From Ariolimax columbianus (lineage: Eukaryota > Mollusca > Gastropoda > Stylommatophora > Arionidae): a DNA stretch of 64,000 bases. The translations under genes and the position numbers were made by a program. Each line of letters begins with the position of its first letter. Position 1 is the first letter of the stretch. A model generated the notes under the pieces. The model was not told the origin of the DNA and made no database searches. It worked only from the letters and a program-made list of their open reading frames with translations. Shown here piece after piece: positions 46,046 through 58,279 of the stretch. The DNA is taken from contig JAVGWX010000009.1 of the NCBI GenBank assembly GCA_036924085.1, positions 58,258,331 to 58,322,330 of the forward strand, read 5' to 3'.

Positions 46046-46317
46046 TTGTGACCTGGCCAAATCAGTATACTGATAGCGGTTTATTTGAATATTTAAAACA
46101 AGATTAAAGATCTAATAACATCGAGATAATTCCGGAAAATAAACGTTGCCAACAAAAATAAGAATTATAATACTGCATACTTGTAATAGACAGTCAGGTG
46201 GAGACAGGGACGCTTATGTTGATATCGTCAATAGTGGCTCGCGTTTTTGGGTGTCAATCAAAATCAAGTTTAAAAAAAAAATGAAACGGTGGTCATCATA
46301 CTACTTTCCTAAGGTTT

Positions 46318-46400
46318 TGTTAGCCGCCAGCCGGATTCGAACCGTTGAACTAAGAGCTTATAATTGTGTACGATACCAACTGAGCTGTGGCGGTCATATC
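46318..46400 (-). mobile_element. tRNA-like SINE head
   Basis: Minus strand: acceptor-like accgcca/tggcggc ends, A box agctcagttggtatcg, B box ggttcgaatcc. D-stem and anticodon-stem pairing fail, so it is a SINE head or dead tRNA. Confidence 0.5.
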
Positions 46401-46799
46401 AATAATTCTGGATCTGATGTATGTAAATGTATATTTGTTGTTTGTTTTTTGTTTGTTTTTTTTTTGTTTTTTTGGTGTTTTTTTTAAGATGATTGTGGCT
46501 CATGGCTTCTGTGACATCAAGAACCCGTGAATTTAATCGACAGGTTTAAGGGGCACGTGTTATCTATGTTTGATTGGGTTTTTGGAGGGTGTTTATACTT
46601 TTTAAAATACTTTAGCAATGAAAGAGCCAGCTCGATGTCTTTGTAGAGAAATGTCCATCTCACCGAAAAACTAATATTTTTTGAAAATATGTTAGTCATT
46701 GTAAAAGCACAACTTTTATTTCATACTAAATGACGTTTCAGATGTCGATGTGGCATTGTTGACAACATATAACATATTTGGTTTCTGTTTTGTAACTAA

Positions 46800-46985
46800 G
46801 ACTTGCGTTTGGCTGTTTTGGTGCATTGATCGACAGGGGAGATAGGGCCAGAGTGCCTGCATCCTGAGTTACCTCCAGACTACTTATCTCTTGCCACTGA
46901 TCCAAGATAGCGTGGGACCAGAGAGTGAGCGTGGTAACCAGTGCAGTTGCTCCCTCACTATAATCTAAAACACGGCGCAAGTTGC
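46800..46985 (+). mobile_element. SINE-Q body
   Basis: cagagtgcctgcatcctgag, ttacctccagactacttatc and ctcttgccactgatccaaga match 10298-10550 and 60029-60232 in the opposite orientation. Confidence 0.65.
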
Positions 46986-47047
46986 ATCATCAAGACAGAA
47001 CCGCAGGATGGTGTCGGGACCATTACTTGCGCTGGGCAACTAACTTC

Positions 47048-47975
<928 letters not shown>

Positions 47976-49248
47976 CGTTCAAATCAAACCGGGACTTTTG
48001 TTCTAGTTCTACCTGAGTGGGCGATATAACTATAACTGGTGTTAGAACTACGATCATTAGCTAGGGGCACTTGTGTCGTATTACTGCTATGTGGTCCACT
48101 TGCCATGGGCCGTTCACGTGACATATAAATAAAAATGACGGGAAACGTTGTTAGTGCTTGCATGAAACAGCTCGTTGTGATGAATTTTCTTCTGGAAGAA
48201 GGCGTGAAACCTGAGGAAATTTACAGAAGACTGCAATCACAATACGGTGATGAGACACTCAGCCGTAGTAAGACGTTTGAATGGTGTAAACGTTCTAAAG
48301 AAGGCCGTACATCCGTGAGTGATGATCCCGACCGTGATGGGTCTCATCAAGACACCAGTCATTCCTGTGAAAGTCCAGATTGTGGAACGGCTTATCCTGG
48401 ATGTTGATTCTCTACCCAGTGGTGCCACTATCAGCAGTGAACAGTGCATATGCAATTTGAGTAATGTGCATAACAGTCTGCGGGAAAAACGGCCTGGTTT
48501 GTTCACTTAGGGCGTCCTACTCTTGCAAGATAAAGCTCGACTTCTTACGACTACCGCACCATGTGCCATCTGCAGCAACTCGGCTGGGACGTATTGCCAC
48601 ATCCGCCTGTCTTCGGCTTCGTTCGTTCTCAATCACTCGCTACCAAGCCCTGAGAATGGCGTTGCAAGTAGCATGATGTAGTCTAGAAAATGGAATGCGT
48701 TGTGTCGTAGTTTACAGCTTGACTGCGATATTTGTACCTTTCTGTCAAACACATCCGACTTCAGCAGACTTTTTTTTAGTACCGGGTTAGCATTATCTAT
48801 TTGAGGCCTTCTCCTTAACTAGTCTGCTCTGTAGCAGCCTGTTATCCAGAACCACCGCGTAGAGGTGTGGATGGGTCTTGGCAATTCTGGTTCGCTGTTC
48901 CTGACGCTAACAGTCAGCTATGGCTCGCTGACCGCTGCAGCTCATGCCCTGCTCAGCATCCACATCCACCTTACAGCCAATACCTCACTCCAAGCGAGTT
49001 CTACCTGTCTTGACCCCTAACAGAATTCCTGGGAGGTCCGTATTTCGGCACTGATGACGAAGTGAAACAGGCTGTCCTGGATTGATTCAGACATACTGAT
49101 AAATTGTTCTACGCTGAAGCTTTTCAAGCATTATTTACACTGTGCATAAATGTTGCAGGAGATTATATCGAAAAATAAATGGCATTTTGACAACTTTGAC
49201 ACATTTTGTTTTTCCTTTAAAAAACAAAAGTCCTGTTTGACATGAACG
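47976..49248 (+). mobile_element. mariner transposon with both TIRs, internally deleted, carrying a SINE-G
   Basis: Left TIR cgttcaaatcaaaccgggac at 47976, right TIR caaaagtcctgtttgacatg ... aacg ending 49248. The transposase starts at 48135: KQLVVMNFLLEEGVKPEEIY, RRLQSQYGDETLSRSKTFEW (HTH domain). After frameshifts, VERLILDVDSLPSGATISSE and LQDKARLLTTTAPC (second catalytic Asp region) follow. The C-terminus resumes after the SINE: YSQYLTPSEFYLS, EFLGGPYFGTDDEVKQAVLD and ALFTLCINVAGDY. The block between the HTH half and the QDKAR motif is mostly deleted and the third catalytic Asp of the PYSPDL motif is Tyr. Without the SINE the element is about 0.9 kb, against 1.3 kb usual. Inactive. Confidence 0.9.
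48609..48960 (-). mobile_element. SINE-G nested in mariner, with target-site duplication
   Basis: Full-length minus-strand copy between CACATCCGCCT (48598-48608) and CACATCCACCT (48961-48971), one mismatch. Its tail is eroded to cttcggcttcgttcgttctc. Confidence 0.92.
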
Positions 49249-49249
49249 C

Positions 49250-49440
49250 ACCTGGTATATATTTAACGCCCGACTGTTTAAATTCTGAAATACCTATTTG
49301 GAATCCTTCTTTATATTTTATTTCGTCAATATTTTTCAGACTGACGGCTATTTTAATCACTACAGGATTGTGATCTGAATTTATGTCTGTGCTTGGGCAT
49401 GCTTTCGCCATTGTTGCACTATTTTCAGTGTGACCTTTAT
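49250..49440 (-). mobile_element. LINE endonuclease end fragment
   Basis: Minus strand: MAKACPSTDINSDHNPVVIK: the SDHNPV motif that closes the APE-type endonuclease of LINEs. The only piece of endonuclease I see in the window. Confidence 0.65.
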
Positions 49441-49844
49441 CATTAAGAGGCTATACGATTTCTTACTATATCTCCTGGGTTTTTCCTCGTATGCGAACTT
49501 CCTGGAGCTTGTAGGAAACATTTGTTACATATAACTAATTGGTGTTGTTTTATTCCTTAACAATAATGCATCGACCTATATTATCTATGGTTTCTTTTCT
49601 CTAATCCAAATTACCCTACACATGTTGCCGTCTGCGAATTAATGAGCAATACATGTTTGTGGTTCTTATTCTACCTGATCTTCCAATGTTCTGAGGGATG
49701 TTCTTGTCTGATAGGATTCATCTACCTCATATGTTTAGATGCTCATTTATTGTGTGTATGCATGTGGAGGATTACATCGTTATGGTCAGGATATTTTGAA
49801 TCAATAATGCATGTTTTGTTGTTAATGCAGATAATGTACAGCGT
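49441..49844. other. Unassigned sequence
   Basis: Leads into the 45-bp array; no gene recognised. Confidence 0.4.
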
Positions 49845-50735
49845 TCTGGTCAGGATATTGGGAGCCAATAATATGTGTTTTGTCAGCGTTCTGGTCAGGA
49901 TATTGGGAGCCAATAATACGTGTTTTGTCAGCGTTCTGGTCAGGATATTGGGAGCCAATAATACGTGTTTTGTCAGCGTTCGGGTCGGGATATTGGGAGC
50001 CAATAATACGTGTTTTGTCAGCGTTCTGGTCAGAATGTTGGGAGCCAATAATATGTGTTTTGTCAGCGTTCTGGTCAGGATATTGGGAGCCAATAATACG
50101 TGTTTTGTCAGCGTTCTGGTCAGGATATTGGGAGCCAATAATACGTGTTTTGTCAGCGTTCGGGTCGGGATATTGGGAGCCAATAATACGTGTTTTGTCA
50201 GCGTTCTGGTCAGAATGTTGGGAGCCAATAATACGTGTTTTGTCAGCGTTCTGGTCAGAATGTTTGGAGCCAATAATACGTGTTTTGTCAGCGTTCTGGT
50301 CAGAATGTTGGGAGCCAATAATACGTGTTTTGTCAGCGTTCTGGTCAGAATGTTGGGAGCCAATAATACGTGTTTTGTCAGCATTCTGGTCAGAATGTTG
50401 GGAGCCAATAATACGTGTTTTGTGAACATTCTGGTCAGAATGTTGGGAGCCAATAATACGTGTTTTGTCAGCGTTCTGGTCAGAATGTTGGGAGCCAATA
50501 ATACGTGTTTTGTCAGCGTTCTGGTCAGAATGTTGGGAGCCAATAATACGTGTTTTGTCAGCATTCTGGTCAGAATGTTGGGAGCCAATAATACGTGTTT
50601 TGTCAGCGTTCTGGTCAGAATGTTGGGAGCCAATAATACGTGTTTTGTCAGCGTTCTGGTCAGAATGTTGGGAGCCAATAATACGTGTTTTGTCAGCATT
50701 CTGGTCAGAATGTTGGGAGCCAATAATACGTGTTT
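49845..50735 (+). repeat. 45-bp x about 20 minisatellite, open in several frames
   Basis: gcgttctggtcagaatgttg-ggagccaataatacgtgttt-tgtca, with subtypes (aggatattg, gggatattg, agaatgttg). A block of early units (ctggtcagga, cgggtcggga, ctggtcagaa) recurs with a 180-bp period (49981 and 50161), a small higher-order structure. Encodes 15-residue periods (RMLGANNTCFVSVLV) on plus, and another set on minus. Confidence 0.97.
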
Positions 50736-51085
50736 TTTTTTGTTGTCTCCGGATTTAAGAGACACATTGATGTGAGGGGACGCTTTCATTAAATATTAGA
50801 GAATTGAGACGATTTATAAAAGTGAATCAGATCTATCCTAAACGACAGTCAATCAGTCTATCTTCCTCTTCTGTAGTTACTGTTTCCATCATATTGAATT
50901 AACGTATTCTATTTTGTTCCCCGTCCACCATACAGCTACCAAAAAGAAAATGAAAAAAACAGCCTGTCAAACTTTTTTCCATTGCTATGGTAGTCGAGGA
51001 GTTTTTATGCTGAGGACTACAGGTCGCTTCGCCATTGCTGTCGCCACGTCGTGTGCTGGCTATGTTTGTTTATTTCACCCCCAAC
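50736..51085. other. Unassigned sequence
   Basis: Nothing recognised. Confidence 0.4.
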
Positions 51086-51089
51086 AGAC

Positions 51090-51176
51090 AAACAGCATAC
51101 GCAATACCGAGATTCGAACCGCTGCCCTACTTGTTGGCAGACAGGCCTCGAAACCATTTGGCCACGCGTACAAAGA
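51090..51176 (-). mobile_element. tRNA-like SINE head
   Basis: Minus strand: cgtggccaaatggtttcgag (A box) and gcggttcgaatctcgg (B box). Imperfect stems; probably a SINE head. Confidence 0.5.
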
Positions 51177-51447
51177 ATGCTTTTAATTTATTTTTATTGT
51201 GAGTCGCCATCTTGAGCTTCACCAAGGAAACGTCCCATAGCTTACATTTGCACTTTTTTTGGGCCATATTTGTTTTAGATCCCAACCGTTCTCTTGTACT
51301 GTGCATTCCAACGCAGCAACGTCTGGTTATTGTGTTAAATTTCTTCCTTAATCTGTGTTCTATCCATTTCTGTTTTCTCCTCTATCCACAGTTTATCTGT
51401 ATGTATAATCACTGGCGTATTTTTGTTTTTATTACCTCTGAACGTCT

Positions 51448-52082
51448 TATTCTTCTTCTTCTTCTTCTTCGTCCTCTTCGTACGCTGTCAGACGTCTACT
51501 TGATCTTGTTCGTAGAAAGCAGCAGTCATCTTGAGGCTGTCGACACTGCCATAGAGCTTGCCTAGTGTTGCCACTGGTGATGGCCACGTGTGCTTTCTCT
51601 GGTCCTCGTATGTCGGGCAATTTTGCAGCAGATGTTCAGCATCATTTTTTGTGTAGCCAGTATGCTCTGTTTCCCACTTGGCCATGTATCTGGCCTTAAT
51701 AAACCTTTTGGACTCTTCGTAGGTCACACTAGAATCTGGTTGTGGTAACCTCGCACCTTCTTTTGCCAGTCTGTCTGCCTCCTCGTTGCCTTGAATGTTA
51801 CAGTGGGATGGAACCCACTGTACCACTACTCTTTTTGGTGCGGACTGCTGGCATAGTTGACAGAGTACTGCTCTTAAATCATTAAGTTCTGTATTTTTCT
51901 GTCTTTTTAGTGCTGTAACTACGGACATGGCATCTATAAACAGGAATATCTGGTTTTCATTGCTTTCGCCTGTCAGCATTGCTTCTACTGCAGCCTTCAA
52001 TGCCTCTGCCTCCGCTGTGAAATTGCTTGAGAATTTTCCAGTTGCCACTGACAGTGTTATTTTTCTACCATTTGTTAGGCTC
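51448..52082 (-). mobile_element. LINE-J 3' fragment with an internal deletion
   Basis: Minus strand keeps RNase H continuous: LTNGRKITLSVATGKFSSNF, AEAEALKAAVEAML, FIDAMSVVTALKRQ, WVPSHCNIQGNEEADRLAKE. After TEHTGYTKNDA it jumps to EHLLQNCPTYEDQ, so about 50 residues including CPCGTGKMTA are deleted in frame. Tail (GAA)n interrupted by gac. Probable target duplication ACGTCTTATTCT (51442-51453, overlapping tail) / ACGTCTAATTCT (52083-52094). Confidence 0.92.
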
Positions 52083-52239
52083 ACGTCTAATTCTCTGCAA
52101 TTTGGAAGTAATACTCTTAGTGACAAGACATGTTTCCGGGATATATAGTAGGACATTAGTGTTCAACAGTATAATCTGATTTTCCTAAGAGAACGTTGCT
52201 CGGCCCCGTGTTAGGACACAAAGTGGTAAAAGCAAATTA

Positions 52240-52645
52240 GCCTTGGTTAACCGTAATGTTCTTTATGAAAACCAAACAGCGAATATAGCACACAGGGAAG
52301 GAATAACAAACCCAGTGGCGATCAAGAAAGGGATGGGACAAGTATGTCTATTATCTCTAAGTCTATTTAATCTGTATTCGGGGGTGATGATGGAAGAAGC
52401 CACCAGAAATTGTAACATGGGCGTCAGGGTAAGTGGTGAACGAATAAATGGAATCGAATGTGCGGATGGTCAAGCCATCTTAGGAGGAACAGAGAAATAA
52501 TGACCAAAAACTACTCACGAGGATCAACAACACGGCCAAGACATTTGGTATGGGGATAAATGCTGGTAAAATAAAAACCGATGGTCAAAGCTAAACAAAC
52601 TCAAAGGTTAAATATCAGCATCGAGGGATAGATTATTGAACAAGT
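52240..52645 (+). mobile_element. LINE RT fragment
   Basis: KKGMGQVCLLSLSLFNLYSG, VMMEEATRNC, GERINGIECADGQA (degenerate YADD), then FGMGINAGKIKT-like and QRLNISIEGxIIEQVL. Related to the old copy at 11560-13260 by its EVMMEE motif. Confidence 0.8.
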
Positions 52646-53624
52646 TTTAGGCTAGTGGAACTATTTCTGCCTCTTGTTAGCTCAGTGAAGCTATTTCTTC
52701 CTCTTGTTGGCTCAGTGAAGCTATTTCTTCCGATTGATAGCTCAGTGAAGCTATTTCTTCCGATTTGATAGCTCAGTGAAGCTATTTCTTCCTCTTGTTG
52801 GCTCAGTGAAGCTATTTCTTCCGATTGATAGCTCAGTGAAGCTATTTCTTCCTATTGTTAGCTCAGTGAAACTATTCCACCCTCTTGTTAGGTCAGGGAA
52901 ACTATTCCATCCTCTTGTTAGCTCGGGGAAACTACTCCACCCTCTTGTTAGCTCAGGGAAACTATTCCACCCTCTTGTTAGCTCACTGAAACTATTCCAC
53001 CCTCTTGTTAGCTCACTGAAACTATTCCACCCTCTTGTTAGCTCACTGAAACTATTCCACCCTCTTGTTAGCTCACTGAAACTATTCATCATTCTGTTGG
53101 CTCTGTGAAACTATTCATCCTTTTGTTGGCTCTGAGATACTATTCATCCTTTTGTTAGCTCAGTGAAACTATTCCACCTTTTGTAAGCTCAGTGAAACTA
53201 TTTCTGCATCTTGTTAGATTTAGTAAAACTATTCCACCCTCTTGTTAGCTCAGTGAAACTATTCCACCCTCTTGTTAGCTCAGTGAAACTATTCCACCCT
53301 CTTGTTAGCTCAGTGAAACTATTCTACCCTCTTGTTAGCTCAGTGAAACTATTCCACCCTCTTGTTAGCTCAGTGAAACTATTCTACCCTCTTGTTAGCT
53401 CAGTGAAACTATTCCACCCTCTTGTTAGCTCAGTGAAACTATTCCACCCTCTTGTTAGCTCAGTGAAACTATTCCACCCTCTTGTTAGCTCAGTGAAACT
53501 ATTCCACCCTCTTGTTAGCTACGTCAAACTAGTCAATCCTCTTCTTAGCTCAGTGAAGTTGATTTAGTCTATTGTCAGCTTAGTAAATCCATTTAAGTGA
53601 TCTTTTTTTTAATATTGAATGACA

Positions 53625-54120
53625 GGCGGACTGAGCGGCTAAGGGTAGTGGTCTCTTGAGTTTGAAGATATGGACTCGAACCCTGGTAATGTCTAAGTTT
53701 ATTTTTTTTCGTGGTAGAATATATAATTGTTTTGACAGTCCAGAGACGCGACCTTTACTCCAGCTGCATTAATCTCCTCCCAAAGACCCAGTAATGATAT
53801 TGTTGTTGTTTAATGCCCAAATTGAGTAAGTTTACTCTTTCTTTGCGCCCTGAAAAGGACGTTAAGTGGCTAGTAGCTTTCCTCACATCCCGAGCATGCT
53901 GATGAAGGTGGCCTGCGGTCCTCCAGGCGGTTGTGATATCCTTGGCTTCATCTGCGTGGCGTTCACTACTACGGGGATCACATCGATCCACATCTCGTCA
54001 GCCAGGCTGCCTTCAGGAACGCTACATTGAAAAGAGATCGTCGTCCTGGTCAGTGTATTGACCCTGACGTGACGTCCTGGTCAGTATGCTGTGCCTGACT
54101 AGACTATCGTCTCAGTTCCA
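53625..54120 (+). mobile_element. SINE-R copy within the 30-bp satellite
   Basis: tRNA-like head (gagcggctaagggtagtggt; B box gactcgaaccctgg), body cctgaaaaggacgttaagtg and actactacggggatcacatc, 3' part with a duplicated gacgtcctggtcagtatgct. Confidence 0.75.
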
Positions 54121-54470
54121 AAGCAATGATATTAATTTGTTTCTTGTTCGTTGGTTTTTTTTCTTCTTCATTTTAATTATATGTTGACCTTTAGAAAGTG
54201 CAAAATAGTATTTGTGCATCTGCAAGCGTACTGCAGCATTTGTATATAACGGAAATGGTTAGCGAATGCTATCGCAGAGGGCAGAGATATACGACAAGCT
54301 CTCCAACGTGATCTGATAAATATTTATTTCCAACCGTTAAATATTTGTTCTGCTGCCTGACTCCCTGGGCCCAACATTGAGAAGCACATAATTATACCGC
54401 TGTACGTACCAAGCATGGGGTAAATGCAGCCTAAGTTGATGTTGTAAATGCGGCCTCGTGTATTGCTGTT
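54121..54470. other. Unassigned sequence between the SINE-R and a tRNA-like element
   Basis: No gene recognised. Confidence 0.4.
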
Positions 54471-54474
54471 TAAG

Positions 54475-54590
54475 CTTTAGAAGTATCCGTTTCACAATGC
54501 CAACGCACGAGGTTCTAATCACGCTCGTGTCCAGTTTGGCAGACATGTTTTTTTTTATTCTTTCTTCCACTTTAGGAAAGTAATGGCATC
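54475..54590 (+). mobile_element. tRNA-derived element, copy 1
   Basis: agaagtatccgtttcacaat and aggttctaatcacgctcgtg, then ccagtttggcagacatg. Same element at 55218-55345. Confidence 0.6.
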
Positions 54591-55217
54591 TTCATGTTAG
54601 CTCAGTGAAGCTATTCCATCTTTCTGTTAGCTCAGTGAAGCTATTTATGCCTCTTGTTGGCTTTGTGAAGCTATTTCTGCATCTTGTTAGCTCAATCAAA
54701 CTATTTATGTCTCATGTTAGCTCAATCAAACTATTTCTGTCTCTTGTTAGCTCAATCAAACTATTTCTGTCTCTTGTTAGCTCAATCAAACTATTTATGT
54801 CTCTTGTTAGCTCAATCAAACTATTTATGTCTCTTGTTAGCTCATTCAAACTATTTATGTCTCTTGTTAGCTCAATCAAACTATTTATGTCTCTTGTTAG
54901 CTCAATCCAACTATTTCTGCTTCTTGTTAGCTCAATCAAACTTTGCCTCTTGTTAGCTTAATCAAACTATGTCTGCGTCTTATTATCCCAGTGAAGCTAT
55001 TTTTGCCTTTTGTTAGATCAGTGAAGCTATTTCTTCCTCTTGTTAGCTCAGTAAAGCTATTTCTTTCTATTGTTAGCTCAGTGAAGCTATTTCTTCCTCT
55101 TGTTAGCTCAGTAAAGCTATTTCTTTCTATTGTTAGCTCAGTGAAGCTATTTCTTCCTCTTGTTAGCTCAGTGAAGCTATTGCTTTCTCTTGTTAAATGT
55201 TAAACCAGAAGTACATG

Positions 55218-55345
55218 AAGGGAGCCTGCGTGGCCTAGGGGAGAAGCATCCGTTTCACAATCCCAGTGCACCAGGTTCTAATCACACTCGGGTCCAGTTT
55301 GGTAGACATGGTTTATTTTTCGCTTCTCCGCGTTCGAAAAGTAAC
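55218..55345 (+). mobile_element. tRNA-derived element, copy 2
   Basis: cctgcgtggcctaggggaga (A box), accaggttctaatcacac (degenerate B box), ccagtttggtagacatgg. The 5' head absent from copy 1 is present. Confidence 0.62.
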
Positions 55346-55620
55346 GGCTGCTTACCTTACCGTACACTTGCCAATAAACTTATACAAGCTACTTACTTTG
55401 TTCTTAGTACATGAAGTGTTTTGGGGCAGATTTATGCAAGGTGGCAGCCTCTACGGTGGCATCATGTTTCACAAGGATCTAACAGAACCTAAATTCTATC
55501 AACCCCCGAACCTGAAAGACCGGCCTACTCCTCTCGTTGTCTGACCTCTCCTTATGACATATACTGTTTATACTTGTTTGAACCTGTCAAAAACCCAAAG
55601 CTCCCGTCGACGTGGAATCA
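55346..55620. other. Unassigned sequence
   Basis: An open frame ending at 55544 (GGSLYGGIMFHKDLTEPKFY) is not recognised; no splice or homolog evidence supports it. Confidence 0.3.
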
Positions 55621-55623
55621 TCA

Positions 55624-56330
55624 TTATGTGCCCTGCCGGTTTCCGTTGGCGATCATGGACAGCCATTCATTTATATCACGTGTGTCGTTTACCAACTCTG
55701 TTGTTGATTGTCGCCCATGCCATTCTCTCAGGCTGTCCATCATCTTCTCACTCGCCCTTCCTCTGTCTCGCTTTCCTGCTATATTTTCCGTTATCACGAC
55801 TTGCCCCAAGCCGCCTCTTCTCATAACATGCCTCAAAAAAGGGTTCTGTCTTGTTCTGATCCTTGCAATAAGTTGTCTTTGTGACTGTGCCTCCTCGAGT
55901 ACTGTATCATTAGTCTTCTTTGTCTGTGCCTCCTCGAGTACTGTATCATTAGTCTTATTTGTCTGTGCCTCCTCGAGTACTGTATCATTAGTCTTCTTTG
56001 TCTGTGCCTCCTCGAGTACTGTATCATTAGTCTTATTTGTCTGTGCCTCCTCGAGTACTGTATCATTAGTGTTCTTTGTCTGTGCCTCCTCGAGTACTGT
56101 ATCATTAGTCTTATTTGTCTGTGCCTCCTCGAGTACTGTATCATTAGTCTTATTTGTCTGTGCCTCCTCGAGTACTGTATCATTAGTCTTATTTGTCTGT
56201 GCCTCTTCGAGTACTGTTTCATTAGTCTTATTTGTCTGTGCCTCTTCGAGTACTGTATCATTAGTGTTCTTTGCAATCAATGGAATCAGCAGAATTTGTT
56301 CTGGAAGCGACGGAGATGTGGTTTGACAGA
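55624..56330 (-). mobile_element. LINE C-terminus with expanded in-frame 39-bp repeat
   Basis: Minus strand, in frame with no stop from about 56330: ten units of TNDTVLEEAQTNK (39 bp each, 55885-56275), then TVLEEAQSQRQLIARIRTRQ, NPFLRHVMRRGGLGQVVITE, GKRDRGRASEKMMDSLREWH and DINEWLSMIANG. The unit matches the LINE motif normally found once just before RQLIxxIRxRQ, so the repeat is amplification of LINE coding sequence itself. Confidence 0.85.
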
Positions 56331-56865
56331 AGAATGCTGCTGATGTCGACGCAACACATGCGAATGTTAAGACATGCAAGTTGAGCCACATCAATGTGGA
56401 GCATATGCTACATTCTTGACAAGGACTCACCGCAAGTATTGTGTGAGCAGACAAAACCTCTTGGCTTCAACTAGAATTCTCAATATAGATTGCCCGATTC
56501 CATTAAACCTATTCAAAGCAATGCTCAGGAAGCAATCACGCTCTTGTTTATACTGAGCCGTGTATTCTGAAAACACTTTCCACACACTTAGGAAATAAAT
56601 AGAATTTCCGTGCATATTTCCAATCACAATTTCCGTTCGCGGGAGCGCAATGGTGGCCTGAGATATTTACTAAGCACATGACAAAATGAGTTACGTTAGT
56701 AAACTGAAACAGAACTTTACAATTCAACGGTTTGTTTGAGTTGGGTTTCCAATTGGTATAACTGGTACGTGCTAGCTAATAATGAAGACTGGCTCATGTA
56801 CAGACATAACTCATTTCACCTCCGAGGTGCCTATTAAAGACCTTTTTAAGTGTGATCAGCATATA
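56331..56865. other. Unassigned sequence
   Basis: No gene recognised. Confidence 0.4.
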
Positions 56866-56867
56866 GT

Positions 56868-57868
56868 GCCCTTGCTACATAAGGTGTGTCCTTGCTACAG
56901 AAGGCGTGCCCTTGCTACAGAAGGCGTGCCCTTGCTACAGAAGGCGTGCCCTTGCTACTGAAGGCGTACCCTTGCTACAGAAGACGTGCCCTTGCTACAG
57001 AAGGCGTGCCCTTGCTACAGAAGGCGTGCCCTTGCTACAGAAGACGTGCCCTTGCTACAGAAGGCGTGCCCTTGCTACAGAAGACGTGCCCTTGCTACAG
57101 AAGGCGTGCCCTTGCTACAGAAGACGTGCCCTTGCTACAGAAGGCGTGCCCTTGCTACAGAAAACGTGCCCTTGCTACAGAAGGCGTGCCCTTGCTACTG
57201 AAGGCGTGCCCTTGCTACAGAAGGCGTGCCCTTGCTACAGAAGGTGTGCCCTTGCTACAGAAGGCGTGTCCTTGCTACAGAAGGTGTGCCCTTGCTACAG
57301 AAGGCGTGCCCTTGCTACTGAAGGCGTGCCCTTGCTACAGAAGGCGTGCCCTTGCTACAGAAGGTGTGCCCTTGCTACAGAAGGTGTGCCCTTGCTACAG
57401 AAGGTGTTGGCCTTTGCTACAGAAGATGTGCCCTTGCTACAGAAGGTGTGCCCTTGCTACAGAAGGCGTGCCCTTGCTACTGAAGTCGTGCCCTTGCTAC
57501 AGAAGGTGTGCCCTTGCTACAGAAGGTGTGCCCTTGCTACATAAGGTGTGCTCTTGCTACATAAGGTGTGCCCTTGCTACAGAAGGTGTGCCCTTGCTAC
57601 ATAAGGTGTGCCCTTGCTACATAAGGTTTGCCCTTGCTACAGAAGGCGTGCACTTGCTACAGAAGGTTTGCCCTTGCTACAGAAGGTGTGCTCTTGCTAC
57701 AGGCGGTGTGCCGTTGCTACAGAAGGTGTGCCCTTGCTACATAAGGTGTGCCCTTGCTACATAAGGTGTGCTCTTGCTACATAAGGTGTGCCCTTGCTAC
57801 ATAAGGTTTGCCCTTGCTACAGGAGGTGTGCCCTTGCTACAGAAGGTGTGCCCTTGCTACAGAAGATG
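56868..57868 (+). repeat. 20-bp x about 50 minisatellite
   Basis: gcgtgcccttgctacagaag repeated. One 2-bp irregularity (gttggcctttgctac) at about 57404 shifts the frame. The 5' half is mostly gaaggcgtg and the 3' half gaaggtgtg/taaggtgtg, so CpG is lost along the array. Long 'ATEGVPLLQKACPCYRRRAL' frames are an artefact. Confidence 0.97.
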
Positions 57869-58275
57869 CTGAAGGGATGTCAACAACATGAGTAGGTTTC
57901 GAATATTTCTCAAACAGTTTACTATTTAGCTATATGTATCCTTTTTGGTCAAGGTAATGCGTTATAAACTTCCAAATAAGAAAGAATGGGATACAATTCA
58001 GTCATTATTTTCTAGAGAGAAAACGGGACGAATTTAGTTCATTAGTTCCTCAGACAAAGAATGGCGAAGATTTCATTCTTAAGTTAATTAAAACAGTTAA
58101 AGAGAAATATTTGATTCCTTAGTTCCGTGAGACAATGATAGATTTGGGTTCTCTAGCTACAAAGAATAATAAAGATCTGATTCTTATCTTCTTTGAGAAC
58201 GGGCTAGATATATTTAATTAAAAAGAAAGTGAGAAAAAATCCCTAGCGCGACGTCACGGAAGCGGAGAAAAGCCT
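57869..58275. other. Unassigned AT-rich sequence
   Basis: No gene recognised. Confidence 0.4.
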
Positions 58276-58279
58276 GAAT

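Larger units (their letters stand above)
52655..55197 (+). repeat. 30-bp satellite (gttagctcagtgaaactatt) split by about 1 kb
   Basis: Block 1, 52655-53590, about 31 units; block 2, 54590-55197, about 20 units of the same family (ctcttgttagctcagtgaaa-ctattccacc). Subtypes are clustered in runs (attccaccct, atttatgtct, atttcttcct), showing local amplification. The interruption 53591-54589 holds a SINE-R and a tRNA-like element. Confidence 0.95.

Noticed and set aside
46318..46400. Functional tRNA gene
   Set aside because: A and B boxes are present but D- and anticodon stems do not pair; treated as SINE-derived.
49642..50789. Long open frames on both strands (377 and 348 codons)
   Set aside because: Arise because the 45-bp unit has no stop in several frames; no splice, domain or codon evidence.
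55266..55544. 92-codon frame as a host exon
   Set aside because: No recognisable domain, starts inside a tRNA-derived element, no clear acceptor.
56886..57764. 292-codon frame of ACPCYRRRALATEGVPLL type
   Set aside because: Pure 20-bp minisatellite read in a 60-bp period.
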